Below, one piece after another: positions 7,588 through 16,044 of a stretch of DNA of 64,000 nucleotides (the stretch's first letter is position 1; the number at the start of each line of letters is the position of its first letter). The notes beneath the pieces are model-generated. The model worked only from the letters and a program-made list of their open reading frames with translations. It had not been told where the DNA came from and ran no database searches. The translations under genes were made by a program, and so were the position numbers. The DNA comes from Oleidesulfovibrio alaskensis DSM 16109 (lineage in GTDB: Bacteria; Desulfobacterota; Desulfovibrionia; Desulfovibrionales; Desulfovibrionaceae), in assembly GCF_000482745.1 (NCBI RefSeq), contig NZ_AXWQ01000016.1:1-64000 (forward strand), in the 5' to 3' direction.

Positions 7588-8169
7588 ATGAAAAGAAAGA
7601 TTATCTGGATGCTGACCTTGTTCCTGTTTCCAGCCTTCACCTCCGCCCAGGCCGAGGAACCGCCGCCAGCATTGGTCAATGCCATCGCCCGACAGGAATC
7701 CGGGCTCAACCCTTTGGCCGTCAATGTGGCGGGAAAGTCGTACTATCCGGCCACGCGGGAAGAGGCTGAGCGATTGATCCGGGATGCCCTGGCGGCAGGC
7801 AAGTCTTTTGATGTCGGGAAGATGCAGATCAACAGTTGGTGGATGAAACGTTTCGGCATTGATCCTATTGCTCTGCTCGATCCGGACGTGAACGAGTCCT
7901 GGGGAAAGCGCATCTTGGCGGAAGAAATCGCCCGGCACGGCCTGAACTGGCAGGCCGTCGGCAAATACCATTCTCCCGACTCGGAGCGCGGCAGGCAATA
8001 CGCCTGGCGCATTTATCGGCACTACGCAGGCCCACGCGCCTCCACGCAAAAGGAGGTGGGCCATGCCCAGCAAAAAACACGTCCTCAAAGTCTATCTCAG
8101 CCCGCAGGAGTTTGGCGAAATCCAGGCGTCAGCCGTCCGGGCCGGATTGTCACTCTCGACCTTCAGTAA
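7588..8169 (+). CDS. Conjugation-type lytic transglycosylase (VirB1/TrbN-like)
   Basis: The protein has 193 residues. A signal peptide (MKRKIIWMLTLFLFPAFTSA) is followed by a goose-lysozyme-type SLT fold: AIARQESGLNPLAVN with catalytic Glu, then FDVGKMQINSWWMKRFGI, LAEEIARHGLNWQAVGKYH and YAWRIYRHY. It would open peptidoglycan in the periplasm for a type IV secretion or pilus machine. AGAGG lies nine bases before ATG. The last 35 residues overlap the next gene and look unstructured. The partner genes that follow are mobilisation genes, so it belongs to a degraded conjugative or mobilisable element. Confidence 0.78.
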   Translation: MKRKIIWMLTLFLFPAFTSAQAEEPPPALVNAIARQESGLNPLAVNVAGKSYYPATREEAERLIRDALAAGKSFDVGKMQINSWWMKRFGIDPIALLDPDVNESWGKRILAEEIARHGLNWQAVGKYHSPDSERGRQYAWRIYRHYAGPRASTQKEVGHAQQKTRPQSLSQPAGVWRNPGVSRPGRIVTLDLQ

Positions 8170-8380
8170 GCGGGTATGCCTCGGTTATACCGTTCCAAGC
8201 CTTGAACATCAGGAGGCCCGGCTGGAGTTGCGCCGCCTCAAGGGCGACCTTGGCCGTCTGGGCGGACTGATCAAACAGGCGCTGGCCAACGGAGCCGACC
8301 GTCAGACCGTTCATAAATTGCTACATGAACTGGACGCCCGGCAGCGCGAACTCCAGGCCGCCGTGGGCCGGATTCGATAG
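8063..8380 (+). CDS. MobC/TraJ-like relaxosome accessory protein
   Basis: The protein has 105 residues. MPSKKHVLKVYLSPQEFGEI is followed by AGLSLSTFSKRVCLG, a ribbon-helix-helix seen in MobC/TraJ proteins, and a C-terminal coiled helix (LRRLKGDLGRLGGLIKQALA, LLHELDARQRELQA). Such proteins bind oriT and help the relaxase. It begins inside the 3' end of the transglycosylase gene, preceded by AAAGGAGG, and ends one base before the relaxase GTG, an arrangement typical of mobilisation operons. Confidence 0.72.
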   Translation: MPSKKHVLKVYLSPQEFGEIQASAVRAGLSLSTFSKRVCLGYTVPSLEHQEARLELRRLKGDLGRLGGLIKQALANGADRQTVHKLLHELDARQRELQAAVGRIR

Positions 8381-8381
8381 C

Positions 8382-8685
8382 GTGATCAGCAAGCGCGTGT
8401 TCATAGACGCGGGCAATGACAATTACGCCCGCCTTGCCGCGTATATCGCCGATGCCGGGCCGTCTGGCGAAAAGTCCCTGATGAACTGGGCCGAAGGGAT
8501 GCTTGGCGGCGGCGACTATGAGGAAGGTATTGCGGAGGCTGTGGACGTGCAAGCTCGGAACATCCGTGCCGCCCGCAAAACTTACCATTTGGTGATCAGC
8601 TTCCGCCCTGAAGACGAGACCAAGCTCACCCCGGAGACATTCAAGGCCATAGAGCGGCGGTTCGCCGCCGCTCTCGGCTACATCC
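8382..8685 (+). pseudogene. Relaxase (MOBP-type), 5' fragment cut by an IS
   Basis: GTG at 8382 opens VISKRVFIDAGNDNYARLAA, then GGGDYEEGIAEAV, ARKTYHLVISFRPEDE and FKAIERRFAAALGY, the N-terminal part of MOBP relaxases. In intact proteins the metal-binding HxH motif follows within about 25 residues; here the frame runs instead into the end of an IS3 transposase at about 8686. About 100 residues remain, without the His triad, so nicking activity must be lost. The fused frame stays open to 8924. Confidence 0.8.
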
Positions 8686-8938
8686 AATATATTCAACCTG
8701 GAGAACCTAATCAGAACGCGTACATTGAACGGTTCAACCGGACATATCGCACCGAAGTGCTTGATCTCTATCTCTTCAGGACTTTGAATGAGGTCCGGGA
8801 GATCACCCACTGGTGGAAGATTGAATACAACGAACAGCGGCCCCATGACTCTCTCGGGGACCTGACACCCTCCGAGTTTTTATCCAACAACGCTGGAAAC
8901 TCTATTTTTCAACTGTTCTCTTGACGGGGAAGCTTACG
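8686..8938 (+). mobile_element. 3' remnant of the IS3-family element (OrfB end plus inverted repeat)
   Basis: The frame reads IQPGEPNQNAYIERFNRTYR, EVLDLYLFRTLNEV and YNEQRPHDSLGDLTPSEFL. This is the C-terminal DDE integrase core of OrfB, with the last catalytic Glu (YIERFN) and the YNEQRPH signature. It ends with stop at 8924 and inverted repeat GGGGAAGCTTACG at 8926-8938. The 5' end of the element is missing. It faces opposite to the deleted copy at 1857-2164, so the two remnants bracket 6.5 kb as inverted repeats. Confidence 0.88.
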
Positions 8939-9242
8939 ACAGAAGAAGTATTTTCGGACTATTTTCAATGTCGTACAACATACTATTACCGTCATTTATA
9001 CCACACATTGAAGTATATTTGTACAGCAAGGTATGGACTCATTGATAAAAATAAATATTTTGGGATTCTTCGAGCACAGCTCTCCACATTTGAAATGCTC
9101 CTGCTTTACTACCATGCTCTAGCGAGTGATGATGTAAAAGAAGGTTGCGATAAGAATATTCCAAAGTTTCAATGTTACATTGAGGAAAGTGCGTTACTTC
9201 ATTGTCTGGAGACTAGCTATCTCTTTGGTGAGGGGAAAGCTG
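8939..9242 (+). pseudogene. Remnant of an AbiC-like phage-resistance protein
   Basis: Directly after the IS end the frame continues without a start codon: YYYRHLYHTLKYI, then RAQLSTFEMLLLYYHALA and KFQCYIEESALLHCL. The YFRHLYH...IRAQLS...LLLYYN order is characteristic of putative abortive-infection AbiC proteins (putAbiC family). Only the C-terminal third is left; the 5' part was removed by the IS, and after about 9242 the frame runs into the antisense of the phage baseplate gene. AT content is higher than its neighbours. Non-functional. Confidence 0.55.
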
Positions 9243-10361
9243 GGGAATATGACCCAAAGGCATTTGGTGAAGAGTCTTCAAACAGTTGTGCCCGAGGGTG
9301 TGAACATTAGACCTCACCCCACAAAGCGGCATGGTTCTGGTCATGGTAAAGTCCGTATTTTCACGCCATGCACAGCGGATGCGGTTTTCCACCGCAAGGC
9401 GCAGCGCCTCGGCCCGCTGGGTTGTGGCAGTCAGCACGGGGTATACGGTTGCAGTAAGCGCCACAGGCTTTGCGGTAATGGCCATGCAGCGCAGATCATC
9501 GCCGTGGCCGTGGTTGCCTGACTGCCGGATAAAGGCGTTTATGGCGTCGATAAGCTCGTGCGGGGGGATGCCGCTTTCCACCATGATGTGGCAGTTGGCA
9601 GTGCCCGGGCCGCGGGGACCGTCTTTTTCAAAAAACAGATAGTCAATGCGGATACCTGCAAATCCGGCAATAAGCGCGCGGTAAGCGGCATCGTGATGAT
9701 ACTGGCCCACGGCGGCAAACTGGTTGCGGGCGCGCAGCCGCAGTGATTCGTCGTCTTCGACGTCGGCACCGGGGGCGGTAAGCCACTCCGGCCCGTTACC
9801 GGCAGAGACTATGCCGGGCACCGGACGGGTAAGAATGGAATAATAGCCCGGCCCCAGATTGTAGGCTGCACCTTCATGTTCTGCCTGAACCGGCACTTCT
9901 GCTGTCAGCTGGCCTTCTTCCATGACGGTTTCCATCGTTGTGGCCACACGGTAGCTCATGCCCTCCAGCGAAGGCGATTCCACCAGTGTTCCGGCGGGGA
10001 TGGTCAGCGTTCCCGCTGCGGATGCGCGGGTAAAGGTTATGGTGCCGCGTGCCACGGCTGCGGGTTTGCGCCGTACATCCACACCCCATGCATACACATC
10101 CAGCCATGCGCCACCGGCAAACCGCAAAAACGTGTTGGGCAAGGCGTGCTCTACCATCAGCTGCACCAGCCAGCGGGCAGGCTCTGTCACTATGGCGCTG
10201 ATAAGCCGCCAAAAGGGCGACCACGCGCTGTTGTTGGTTATGCGGCTGCCTTGCTCCGCGTTCAGGGCATCCCAGCGGCTTTGCATTTCTGCCGTGGTTA
10301 CGGGCATGTCCGCCTCGCGCAGCATGGCGGTAAACAGTTCTGTAGCGGCTTTATCTGGCAC
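9213..10361 (-). pseudogene. Phage baseplate J-like protein, truncated at the 3' end
   Basis: The frame from GTG at 10361 (382 codons) encodes a baseplate J/gp47-family protein: WLVQLMVEHALPNTFLRFAG, AWGVDVRRKPAAVARGTITF, AEHEGAAYNLGPG, WLTAPGADVEDDESLRLRAR and YLFFEKDGPRGPGTANCHIM. Baseplate J builds the wedge of contractile phage tails. The family match stops at TDFTMTRTMP (about 9320); the last 30 residues are foreign sequence from the junction with the AbiC remnant. In an intact tail operon it would follow DUF2590 directly; a higBA pair separates them here. No other start fits, but the frame is open further upstream. Confidence 0.8.
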
Positions 10362-10410
10362 GGGGCATTCTCCATACTGTCCGGCGGGGGGCGTTATTAC
10401 GCAGGCCCCC

Positions 10411-10446
10411 TTGACGCGATGTAACCATAATGGTTACACTCTGGGC
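10411..10446 (+). promoter_or_regulatory. Promoter and palindromic operator of the second higBA
   Basis: TTGACG (10411-10416) and TTACAC (10434-10439) are spaced 17 bases apart. A palindrome GTAACCATAATGGTTAC (10421-10437; 8-bp arms, one central base) covers the spacer and the -10 region. The ATG at 10447 follows within ten bases and has no Shine-Dalgarno site, so the transcript is nearly or fully leaderless. HigA binding to the palindrome would block polymerase; that is inference from the family. Confidence 0.7.
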
Positions 10447-10725
10447 ATGATTCGCAGCTTTGCCCATAAGGGACTGGAAGATCTGTTCTACGACGGAGTG
10501 ACCAAAGGCGTGCAGCAAAAGCATGTACGTAAGCTGCTGGATATTCTCGACCTGCTTGATCATGCGCGGGAAGTGAAAGATATGGGGTATCCCGGCTCCG
10601 GCCTGCACCCGCTGAAAGGCAGCCTTGCAGGCCACTGGGCGGTTAAAGTTTCCGGCAACTGGCGGATTACATTCCGCTTTGAAAACGGAGACGCCCACAT
10701 AGTAAATTATCAGGACTATCATTAG
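10447..10725 (+). CDS. higB: HigB-family toxin, second copy
   Basis: The protein has 92 residues and a canonical HigB sequence: MIRSFAHKGLEDLFYDG, HVRKLLDILDLLDHA, GSGLHPLKGSLAGHWAVKVS, GNWRITFRFENGDAHIVNYQ and DYH. The predicted activity is ribosome-dependent mRNA cleavage. It sits on the plus strand within a phage tail operon read on the minus strand, between DUF2590 and baseplate J. higA follows after ten bases. It is only distantly similar to the copy at 1268-1552, so the two were acquired separately and cross-talk is not expected. Confidence 0.92.
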   Translation: MIRSFAHKGLEDLFYDGVTKGVQQKHVRKLLDILDLLDHAREVKDMGYPGSGLHPLKGSLAGHWAVKVSGNWRITFRFENGDAHIVNYQDYH

Positions 10726-10735
10726 GAGAAATACC

Positions 10736-11038
10736 ATGCGTACACGCACTAGAAAGCCCTCGCATCCGGGCGGTATTCTGTACAGGATGCACATGCAGCC
10801 GCTTGGCCTTACCATTACGGCGCTGGCACAGCAGCTGGGCATATCGCGCAAAGCTCTTTCTGCCATTGTAAACGAGCGTGCGGCCATTACGCCGGATATC
10901 GCCCTGCGGCTTTCGCGCGCGCTGGATACCACGCCCGAACTGTGGCTGGACATGCAACAGACATACACCCTGTGGGAAACCGCCAATACCAGAACAGAAT
11001 GGCGTTCCGTGCAGCCCATCAAAACAGCCATCGCATAG
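10736..11038 (+). CDS. higA: HigA-family antitoxin, second copy
   Basis: The protein has 100 residues. HPGGILYRMHMQPLGLT is followed by the helix-turn-helix ALAQQLGISRKALSAIVNE (about residues 30-48), RAAITPDIALRLSRALD and ELWLDMQQTYTLWE. TAGGAG lies seven bases before ATG. It neutralises HigB and should repress the promoter at 10411-10446. It ends 12 bases from the convergent phage DUF2590 gene. Confidence 0.92.
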   Translation: MRTRTRKPSHPGGILYRMHMQPLGLTITALAQQLGISRKALSAIVNERAAITPDIALRLSRALDTTPELWLDMQQTYTLWETANTRTEWRSVQPIKTAIA

Positions 11039-11050
11039 CACCGCTTTTCT

Positions 11051-11383
11051 CTAACCACGCTCTTTCTCCAGCTGCAGGGCTATGTTGCCGTACTTCACGG
11101 TGGTGGCCGTCAGCCAGTATTCGCCGGGGGCGGATTCTTCAATCTCTGCCGTGCCCGGCACAATGCGCTCGTCGTCGTCCACTGCCATTGTTATGCGGAT
11201 GATGTTGGTACGGCGCGTCAGTGCGTCGCGGTTGGCTATGATGTCCACCAGCAGGCCTGATTCGCGGATCATATGTTTTATGTCCTGCGCAATGGATGCG
11301 CGCCCGTCCACCAGCTTTGGGTTGCCGCCTGCATCCAGCGTCAGGTCGTCCTGTTCAATCAGCAGATCAATATACTCAGCCAC
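11051..11383 (-). CDS. DUF2590-family phage tail protein
   Basis: The protein has 110 residues from GTG at 11383, which lies two bases after the stop of the tape-measure gene; GGAGG sits ten bases upstream. It reads AEYIDLLIEQDDLTLDAGGN, ASIAQDIKHMIRESGLLVDI and VDDDERIVPGTAEIEES, the pattern of the DUF2590 family found before baseplate J in P2-like and Mu-like tails. It is probably a gp25/gp46-type baseplate wedge component. It looks intact, but with no complete tail operon it is unlikely to be useful. Confidence 0.75.
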   Translation of the reverse strand: MAEYIDLLIEQDDLTLDAGGNPKLVDGRASIAQDIKHMIRESGLLVDIIANRDALTRRTNIIRITMAVDDDERIVPGTAEIEESAPGEYWLTATTVKYGNIALQLEKERG

Positions 11384-11385
11384 GG

Positions 11386-11736
11386 CTAACCTGCCTCCAT
11401 CATGGCCCATTCGTTCAGGGCGGCGGGTGTCATGGCTTCGCTGCTTTGTATGGTGACGGACCCTATGGTCACCTGCTTGCCGCCCGTGGTGCTGTTGTTC
11501 ACGGTGGACTGCATCAGCCCGCCTGCAGGCGGTGCGGCGGGGCGTGCCTGCTGCACGGTGCGCACGGCTGGCGGCGCGGCATTTGCGCTTGCCGCAGCGG
11601 GCGGGGCTGTCTGTTCTTCTCCTTCCCCCAGCACATTGGCTTTAATCCAGCTCCATGCACTGCCCAGCATCTGAAAGGGCTTCATGACCATCTTTCGCAG
11701 AGGCGATTCAAGGCGAACTTGTGCGGCGTGTCTCAT
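11386..11736 (-). pseudogene. Phage tail tape-measure protein, C-terminal remnant
   Basis: The frame preserves roughly 100 residues: MKPFQMLGSAWSWIKANVLG, a long Ala/Pro linker, GGLMQSTVNNSTTGGKQVTI and the tail AALNEWAMMEAG. This is the usual C-terminal end of tape-measure proteins in P2/Mu-type tails and is followed at once by DUF2590. Upstream of about 11700 the similarity stops, so the rest of a protein normally over 600 residues long is gone. It marks the right edge of the prophage remnant. Confidence 0.6.
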
Positions 11737-11945
11737 GTAGAAATTGTTTGGCGTGGATTGCGGGCAGGAGTCTTGTCAGGAAAGCGCGGCCGGAGTGTCT
11801 TCGTGTGGTGTTTCTTTGGGTGGATTTGTCAGTTGATATGTCGTATTTTCTGTTGAAATCGGGATGCCATTTTGTACGTAGTATTCTACGCAATGAACCA
11901 GCATGTTGCTGTTTTTAGAATGGTATCCTGTTACCGGAGGCAGAT

Positions 11946-12320
11946 ATGTGGAAGCGGATTGTAGGAGCCATGGTGCTGGCCTTGGTCATGCCTGTTTTGT
12001 GTGTGGCAGGGGAGCAGCAGGCTGAGCTATCAGACGGCGGGCAGCAGTGGGCTGAATATGAAGAGTGCCCGAGGCCGGAGGTTGGTGCGCCGGAACCGGA
12101 CAAGCCAAAGGCCCGGGCTGCGATCGTGCTGGATGTCATACGGAAAAATCCGGAGCGGGCTTTGGATATTATGGAATTGTTGCTGGAGCGCAAAATGGCC
12201 ATCGGTTTGCGCGCAGGTATTACCACTACCTGTGCTGATTATTTTATTTCCATTTCCGGTAATGAAAAATTTGATCCACCGATGTTCGAGACAGGGCGTA
12301 TTTTTGGAGATTTCAGATAA
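11946..12320 (+). CDS. Small secreted or periplasmic protein of unknown function
   Basis: The protein has 124 residues. A signal peptide (MWKRIVGAMVLALVMPVLCV, cleavage near AGE) is followed by an acidic, proline-rich stretch and an amphipathic helical part (AIVLDVIRKNPERALDIMEL, LLERKMAIGLRAG). GGAGG lies five bases before ATG. The 11740-11945 leader has a CGTAG/CTACG inverted repeat at 11877-11890. No family is recognised. It is convergent with the acyltransferase gene; 12321-12521 shows nothing. Confidence 0.6.
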   Translation: MWKRIVGAMVLALVMPVLCVAGEQQAELSDGGQQWAEYEECPRPEVGAPEPDKPKARAAIVLDVIRKNPERALDIMELLLERKMAIGLRAGITTTCADYFISISGNEKFDPPMFETGRIFGDFR

Positions 12321-12521
12321 TCGTGGAATTGTATCTCTGTTTTGTAGGCGTCTGAATTTTATCAGAATGTTCTAAGTTCTTGCATTGCGCAGTAGTAACT
12401 GATTTTTTTGTTATACAATAATTTGTACAAAAGTTGTATGTGCAGTCAGTGTCTGCAAAATAGTACAGTATATGATTTGATATGATGCGATGGCGGTTGC
12501 TGCTTGTTGTTTGGTTAGGCA

Positions 12522-14549
12522 TCATCTTCCTGCCAGCCGCAGAAAATCATTTTCAAGAAATGGCGATAAGCTTTCTGCATACTCAACTGTCAAATGATGC
12601 GTGTCTCTGAATATCAGGATATTTCCCAAAACTGGTTGGCAATCGTCCGATGGGCAAATCTGGTCTCTGAAATCTACATAACTGATGTTGTCATCAGCGC
12701 TTGATGCAGAATATAAAAAGTCATATTCGCTGTGATAGTTGTAATACTTTGGAAATGAACACTGCGCAGGGTCGTTCGTTCTGGCCAGACAGTCGATGCT
12801 GTTGACCTTTGTGCGCGGGGTGTCCGCAATGATCAGTGTCTGAATCCCTGCCCTTTCAATAGTCTGGAATGTGCTGCGGATTGATGCCGAAAAAAGCTTT
12901 GCTGACTGGTTCCGCCATTCTGTATCCGAGCCGGCGAAGTCGTCTTTCAGTGTATCGGCATAGTAGAAAAGTGAAGAAGAGAAGATGACCCCTTTGGGCC
13001 TGGTTGATATTATCATGTCGTATACTTTTTTAGACCATTCAAAGCATTCTGTGTATTCCCTTCCCTGATGCGTTACGGGGTTATTGGTGTCGAAGAGGCA
13101 GGCGCTCTTTGTTGTAACAAGTATTTTGACATGATGTTTTTTTCCCAGAAAATCCAATGCAGGCAGCCATTGGGCAGCATGCGAATCACCTATCAGAAAT
13201 ACTGTGTCGTTGGATTTGGTGTCGCCGTAGCTGCCGACATGAGGGGCAATGTCTGAGAATCCCAGATGGACATTGTCAGAGTATACTTTGGGTCTTGTTT
13301 TTTTGGCAGTTGAAAGAGGCGGAATAAAATTGTCGTGAGGTTTGTATCCTGCAAAGTTAACTGATTCTAAAGCCCCTGTTGCAGATATCTGGCTTGTTTC
13401 AGTTGTTGTATTGCGGTGGCTTTTTGCTGTGTACGCAGAAACTGTAAAAATAATGAGCAGAACAGCAAAAGACCGGGCAAACCTTGTTGAATGCCGAGCG
13501 AAAGACAACCTGCGGAACGGGTCTTCGATTAAGACTTTTGTAGCGTAGGATAAGGCAAATACAACTGAGCAGAACAGAAGCCCGTGAATCACAGAAAAAG
13601 ATTCTGATATATGTTGGCGGTAGAAAATGATCAGTGGCCAGTGCCAGAGGTAGATGGCATAGGACAGGTCTCCTACTGCTAAAGCGGGTCTGTTGGAAAG
13701 CAGTGCGTGTAAAAAACCGGCGCAGTTTGCACCGCCCAGCAGGATTAATACGGATGAAACTGTTGGAATAAGCGCAAGCCATCCCGGAAAAACGGTTTTT
13801 GCGGAAAATAAAAAAATCGAAGACGCTACGCCCAGTCCTCCCAGTATGACCATCAGTCGGGCGGTTGTTCTCGCAAAGAAAAATCTTCGGCTGATAAAAA
13901 AAGCAAGCCCACCGAGGAGTAACTCCCAGATGCGTGTAAAAGTGTTGAAATACGCTGCTACAGGAGATGTATAAGAATAATATATAGAGTAGAGGAATGA
14001 GCCGAAGCACATAATGGAAAGAGCCAACGTAATTTCTTTGGCTTGAATTTTGTGACGGTATGATCTTACCAATATCCAGAAGAACAGCGGGTAGATAATA
14101 TAAAACTGCTCTTCTACGGAAAGGGACCAGTAGTGCATCACTGGTGAATGTGCTTCTTCGCTTGCCAGATAGTCCAATGACTTCGCAATAAGTTCCCAGT
14201 TCTGGAACCATAGAGCGCTGGAGACAAGCTCGCCACGTACCGCATCCCACAGAGTAAACGGGAGCAGGTAATATGACGCAACGCCTGTTGCTGCAAGAAC
14301 TGATAAGGCTGCTGGCAGGATGCGCTTTGCACGCTTGAAGTAAAATCTGCCGACGTTAACAGTTCCTCCCGTCTCAATGTCGGAATATAATGTCCGTGTC
14401 ATTAAAAATCCCGACAGGATAAAGAAAACATCGACCCCTACATATCCCCCTTTCACAATACCGGGGAACATGTGGAACAACAGCACTGCAAGCACTGCTA
14501 TTGCCCGTAAAAACTGAATCTCGGGAATAATCCGTTTGTCATTATGCAA
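12522..14549 (-). CDS. OafA/YrhL-type acyltransferase fused to an SGNH domain
   Basis: The protein has 675 residues. The N-terminal acyltransferase-3 domain (about 1-345) has IQFLRAIAVLAVLLFHMFPG with the catalytic His, GGYVGVDVFFILSGFLMTR, YWSLSVEEQFYIIYPLFFW and about ten membrane helices ending before residue 370. The C-terminal periplasmic SGNH domain (about 410-670) has FLIGDSHAAQWLPAL (catalytic Ser) and DTHHLTVEY (Asp/His). Proteins of this build move acetyl or other acyl groups onto O-antigen or peptidoglycan sugars. It is a single gene with no polysaccharide genes beside it, so the target is unknown. Confidence 0.9.
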   Translation of the reverse strand: MHNDKRIIPEIQFLRAIAVLAVLLFHMFPGIVKGGYVGVDVFFILSGFLMTRTLYSDIETGGTVNVGRFYFKRAKRILPAALSVLAATGVASYYLLPFTLWDAVRGELVSSALWFQNWELIAKSLDYLASEEAHSPVMHYWSLSVEEQFYIIYPLFFWILVRSYRHKIQAKEITLALSIMCFGSFLYSIYYSYTSPVAAYFNTFTRIWELLLGGLAFFISRRFFFARTTARLMVILGGLGVASSIFLFSAKTVFPGWLALIPTVSSVLILLGGANCAGFLHALLSNRPALAVGDLSYAIYLWHWPLIIFYRQHISESFSVIHGLLFCSVVFALSYATKVLIEDPFRRLSFARHSTRFARSFAVLLIIFTVSAYTAKSHRNTTTETSQISATGALESVNFAGYKPHDNFIPPLSTAKKTRPKVYSDNVHLGFSDIAPHVGSYGDTKSNDTVFLIGDSHAAQWLPALDFLGKKHHVKILVTTKSACLFDTNNPVTHQGREYTECFEWSKKVYDMIISTRPKGVIFSSSLFYYADTLKDDFAGSDTEWRNQSAKLFSASIRSTFQTIERAGIQTLIIADTPRTKVNSIDCLARTNDPAQCSFPKYYNYHSEYDFLYSASSADDNISYVDFRDQICPSDDCQPVLGNILIFRDTHHLTVEYAESLSPFLENDFLRLAGR

Positions 14550-15106
14550 CGACGTGTCTCGCTTGCTGAGGGTGTTTATTTTCAGCTTGCTTCTTTTTAG
14601 CCGTGTGCCGCGTCATTTCGCAATGTTTTTTCTTTGGCACAGGCGGTCTGCCGCAAACTTGTCTGCCGGTCAGGTGCTGTGTGGCGGCGGGAGGACAAGA
14701 GAACGTCTTTTGCGTAGCCGTTAGGCCGCATCAGTTTTTATGAACCGGGTGCCTGCTGCTTGCAGCAACGGGCAATACGCGGATCGGGTACCAACCGGAA
14801 AAACAGCCTGTTTGCAGGTATCCGGAGGGCAGGGCATATTTTTCCGGCACCTCTGATGGCCACCTTTTCCGGGCATGTCTGCAGCACGGTCCGCAGCTGC
14901 CTTTTCTTCTCTTGAGCCATTTCGCATGTCGTACCTTATTTGCATTGAACGCGCTGTATTTCTTTTTCTAATTGCAAGAACCGGCCGGTGGCACCGCCTT
15001 GGGCTAGGTCTTGCGGCTTCTTCTTTCCCTCCGCTTTTGTGGCTTCGTTTGTCTGTGCAGCAATCCCTTTTTTGTCTTTCTGCCGCTTTCAATGCCGCCT
15101 CCTGAA
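14550..15106. other. Gene-free interval
   Basis: About 560 bases without a credible gene. The open frames here lack codon bias and ribosome sites. Its right end carries the promoter of the FadR-type regulator. No repeat, tRNA or clear hairpin was found. Confidence 0.5.
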
Positions 15107-15151
15107 TTGACAGCTTAGATGCATCGGTGTATTTATAAAGTGGTCAGACCA
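15107..15151 (+). promoter_or_regulatory. Promoter with FadR-family operator
   Basis: A consensus TTGACA (15107-15112) is followed after 17 bases by TATTTA (15130-15135). TGGTCAGACCA (15141-15151), the perfect palindrome typical of FadR-subfamily GntR regulators, sits at the expected transcription start. Binding there would block the regulator's own transcription. GGAGG follows at 15156-15160. Confidence 0.8.
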
Positions 15152-15168
15152 ATTTGGAGGTGTATCAG

Positions 15169-15864
15169 ATGGTGGCTGAAAGTGCGCCGCGCACATCTGT
15201 TGCCGCGGAAGTGGCAGAAAAGATACGGCGGATGATTGATGAAGGGCAGATGCTGCCGGGAGAAAGACTGCCTGCGGAAAGGAAGCTGGCAGGGCTGTTC
15301 AATGTCTCGCGTGCGTCGGTACGCGAGGGGATCAAGCTGCTTGCAGAATCCGGAAGGCTGCTGAGCAGGCAGGGGTCGGGCACATATGTGCGTGAACGTT
15401 GTGCAGAAAACAGTGGCAGGACTCTGGTGCAGACGGTGTTGAACGGCGGGTATTCCCTGCAGGATGTCATTGCCGTGCGTCTGTTGCTGGAACCGGAGAT
15501 AGCAGCTCTGGCAGCCCGTAATGGCGGTGCCGCTGTAGCAGCCCGGCTGGAGGCTGTTCTTGCCGAACAGGAGATTGCAATCGGCAGCAAGGACTACAGT
15601 GGATCCGCTGACGTCCTGTTTCACCAGATTCTGGCGGAAGCTGCCGCTAACCCGGTGCTTCTTGAGATGGCAGCGGCTTTGTACGAAGGGTTTGCCAAGA
15701 GTCGTGAAGACGGTGTGCAGTCTTTTGAGCGCCAGCAGGCATCGCTGAAGGCTCATAGAGAAATTGTGGCTGCAGTCAGGGCGGGGGATTCACGGAAAGC
15801 TGAAAGAGCCATGCACAGCCACCTGACAGATGTGGCCCGGCGGATATGTTCTGCATGCCGCTAG
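15169..15864 (+). CDS. FadR-subfamily GntR transcription regulator
   Basis: The protein has 231 residues from ATG at 15169, eight bases after TTGGAGG. The winged helix-turn-helix (VAEKIRRMIDEGQMLPGERL, PAERKLAGLFNVSRASVREG, about residues 10-70) is followed by an all-helical FCD ligand domain (VRLLLEPEIAALAARN; FHQILAEAAANPVLLEM; HREIVAAVRAGDSRKAERAM) with the Asp/His residues that usually hold a metal near an organic-acid ligand. LldR, PdhR and GlcC belong to this group. The likely target besides itself is the TauE-type permease 180 bases downstream. The effector cannot be told from sequence. Confidence 0.88.
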   Translation: MVAESAPRTSVAAEVAEKIRRMIDEGQMLPGERLPAERKLAGLFNVSRASVREGIKLLAESGRLLSRQGSGTYVRERCAENSGRTLVQTVLNGGYSLQDVIAVRLLLEPEIAALAARNGGAAVAARLEAVLAEQEIAIGSKDYSGSADVLFHQILAEAAANPVLLEMAAALYEGFAKSREDGVQSFERQQASLKAHREIVAAVRAGDSRKAERAMHSHLTDVARRICSACR

Positions 15865-16044
15865 GTTGTTGCAGGTTGGCGGGACAGATTGCAGAAATTT
15901 TATGAAGGTGATGTCAGCATGTTGTGTGCATATCTGTGTGTAGAGCATGCGTGCAGGCATAAGGCAGCCAGCGGCGCTTTGTCTCCTGCTGCTTTCTGAT
16001 AACAGAATACGGAGCATTGCAGTGACAGCAATGTAGGTGAAGAA

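Noticed and set aside
14721..15092. 123-codon minus-strand frame in the gap before the FadR-type gene
   Set aside because: Composition is that of random GC-rich DNA (Arg/Cys/Pro heavy) with no ribosome site.
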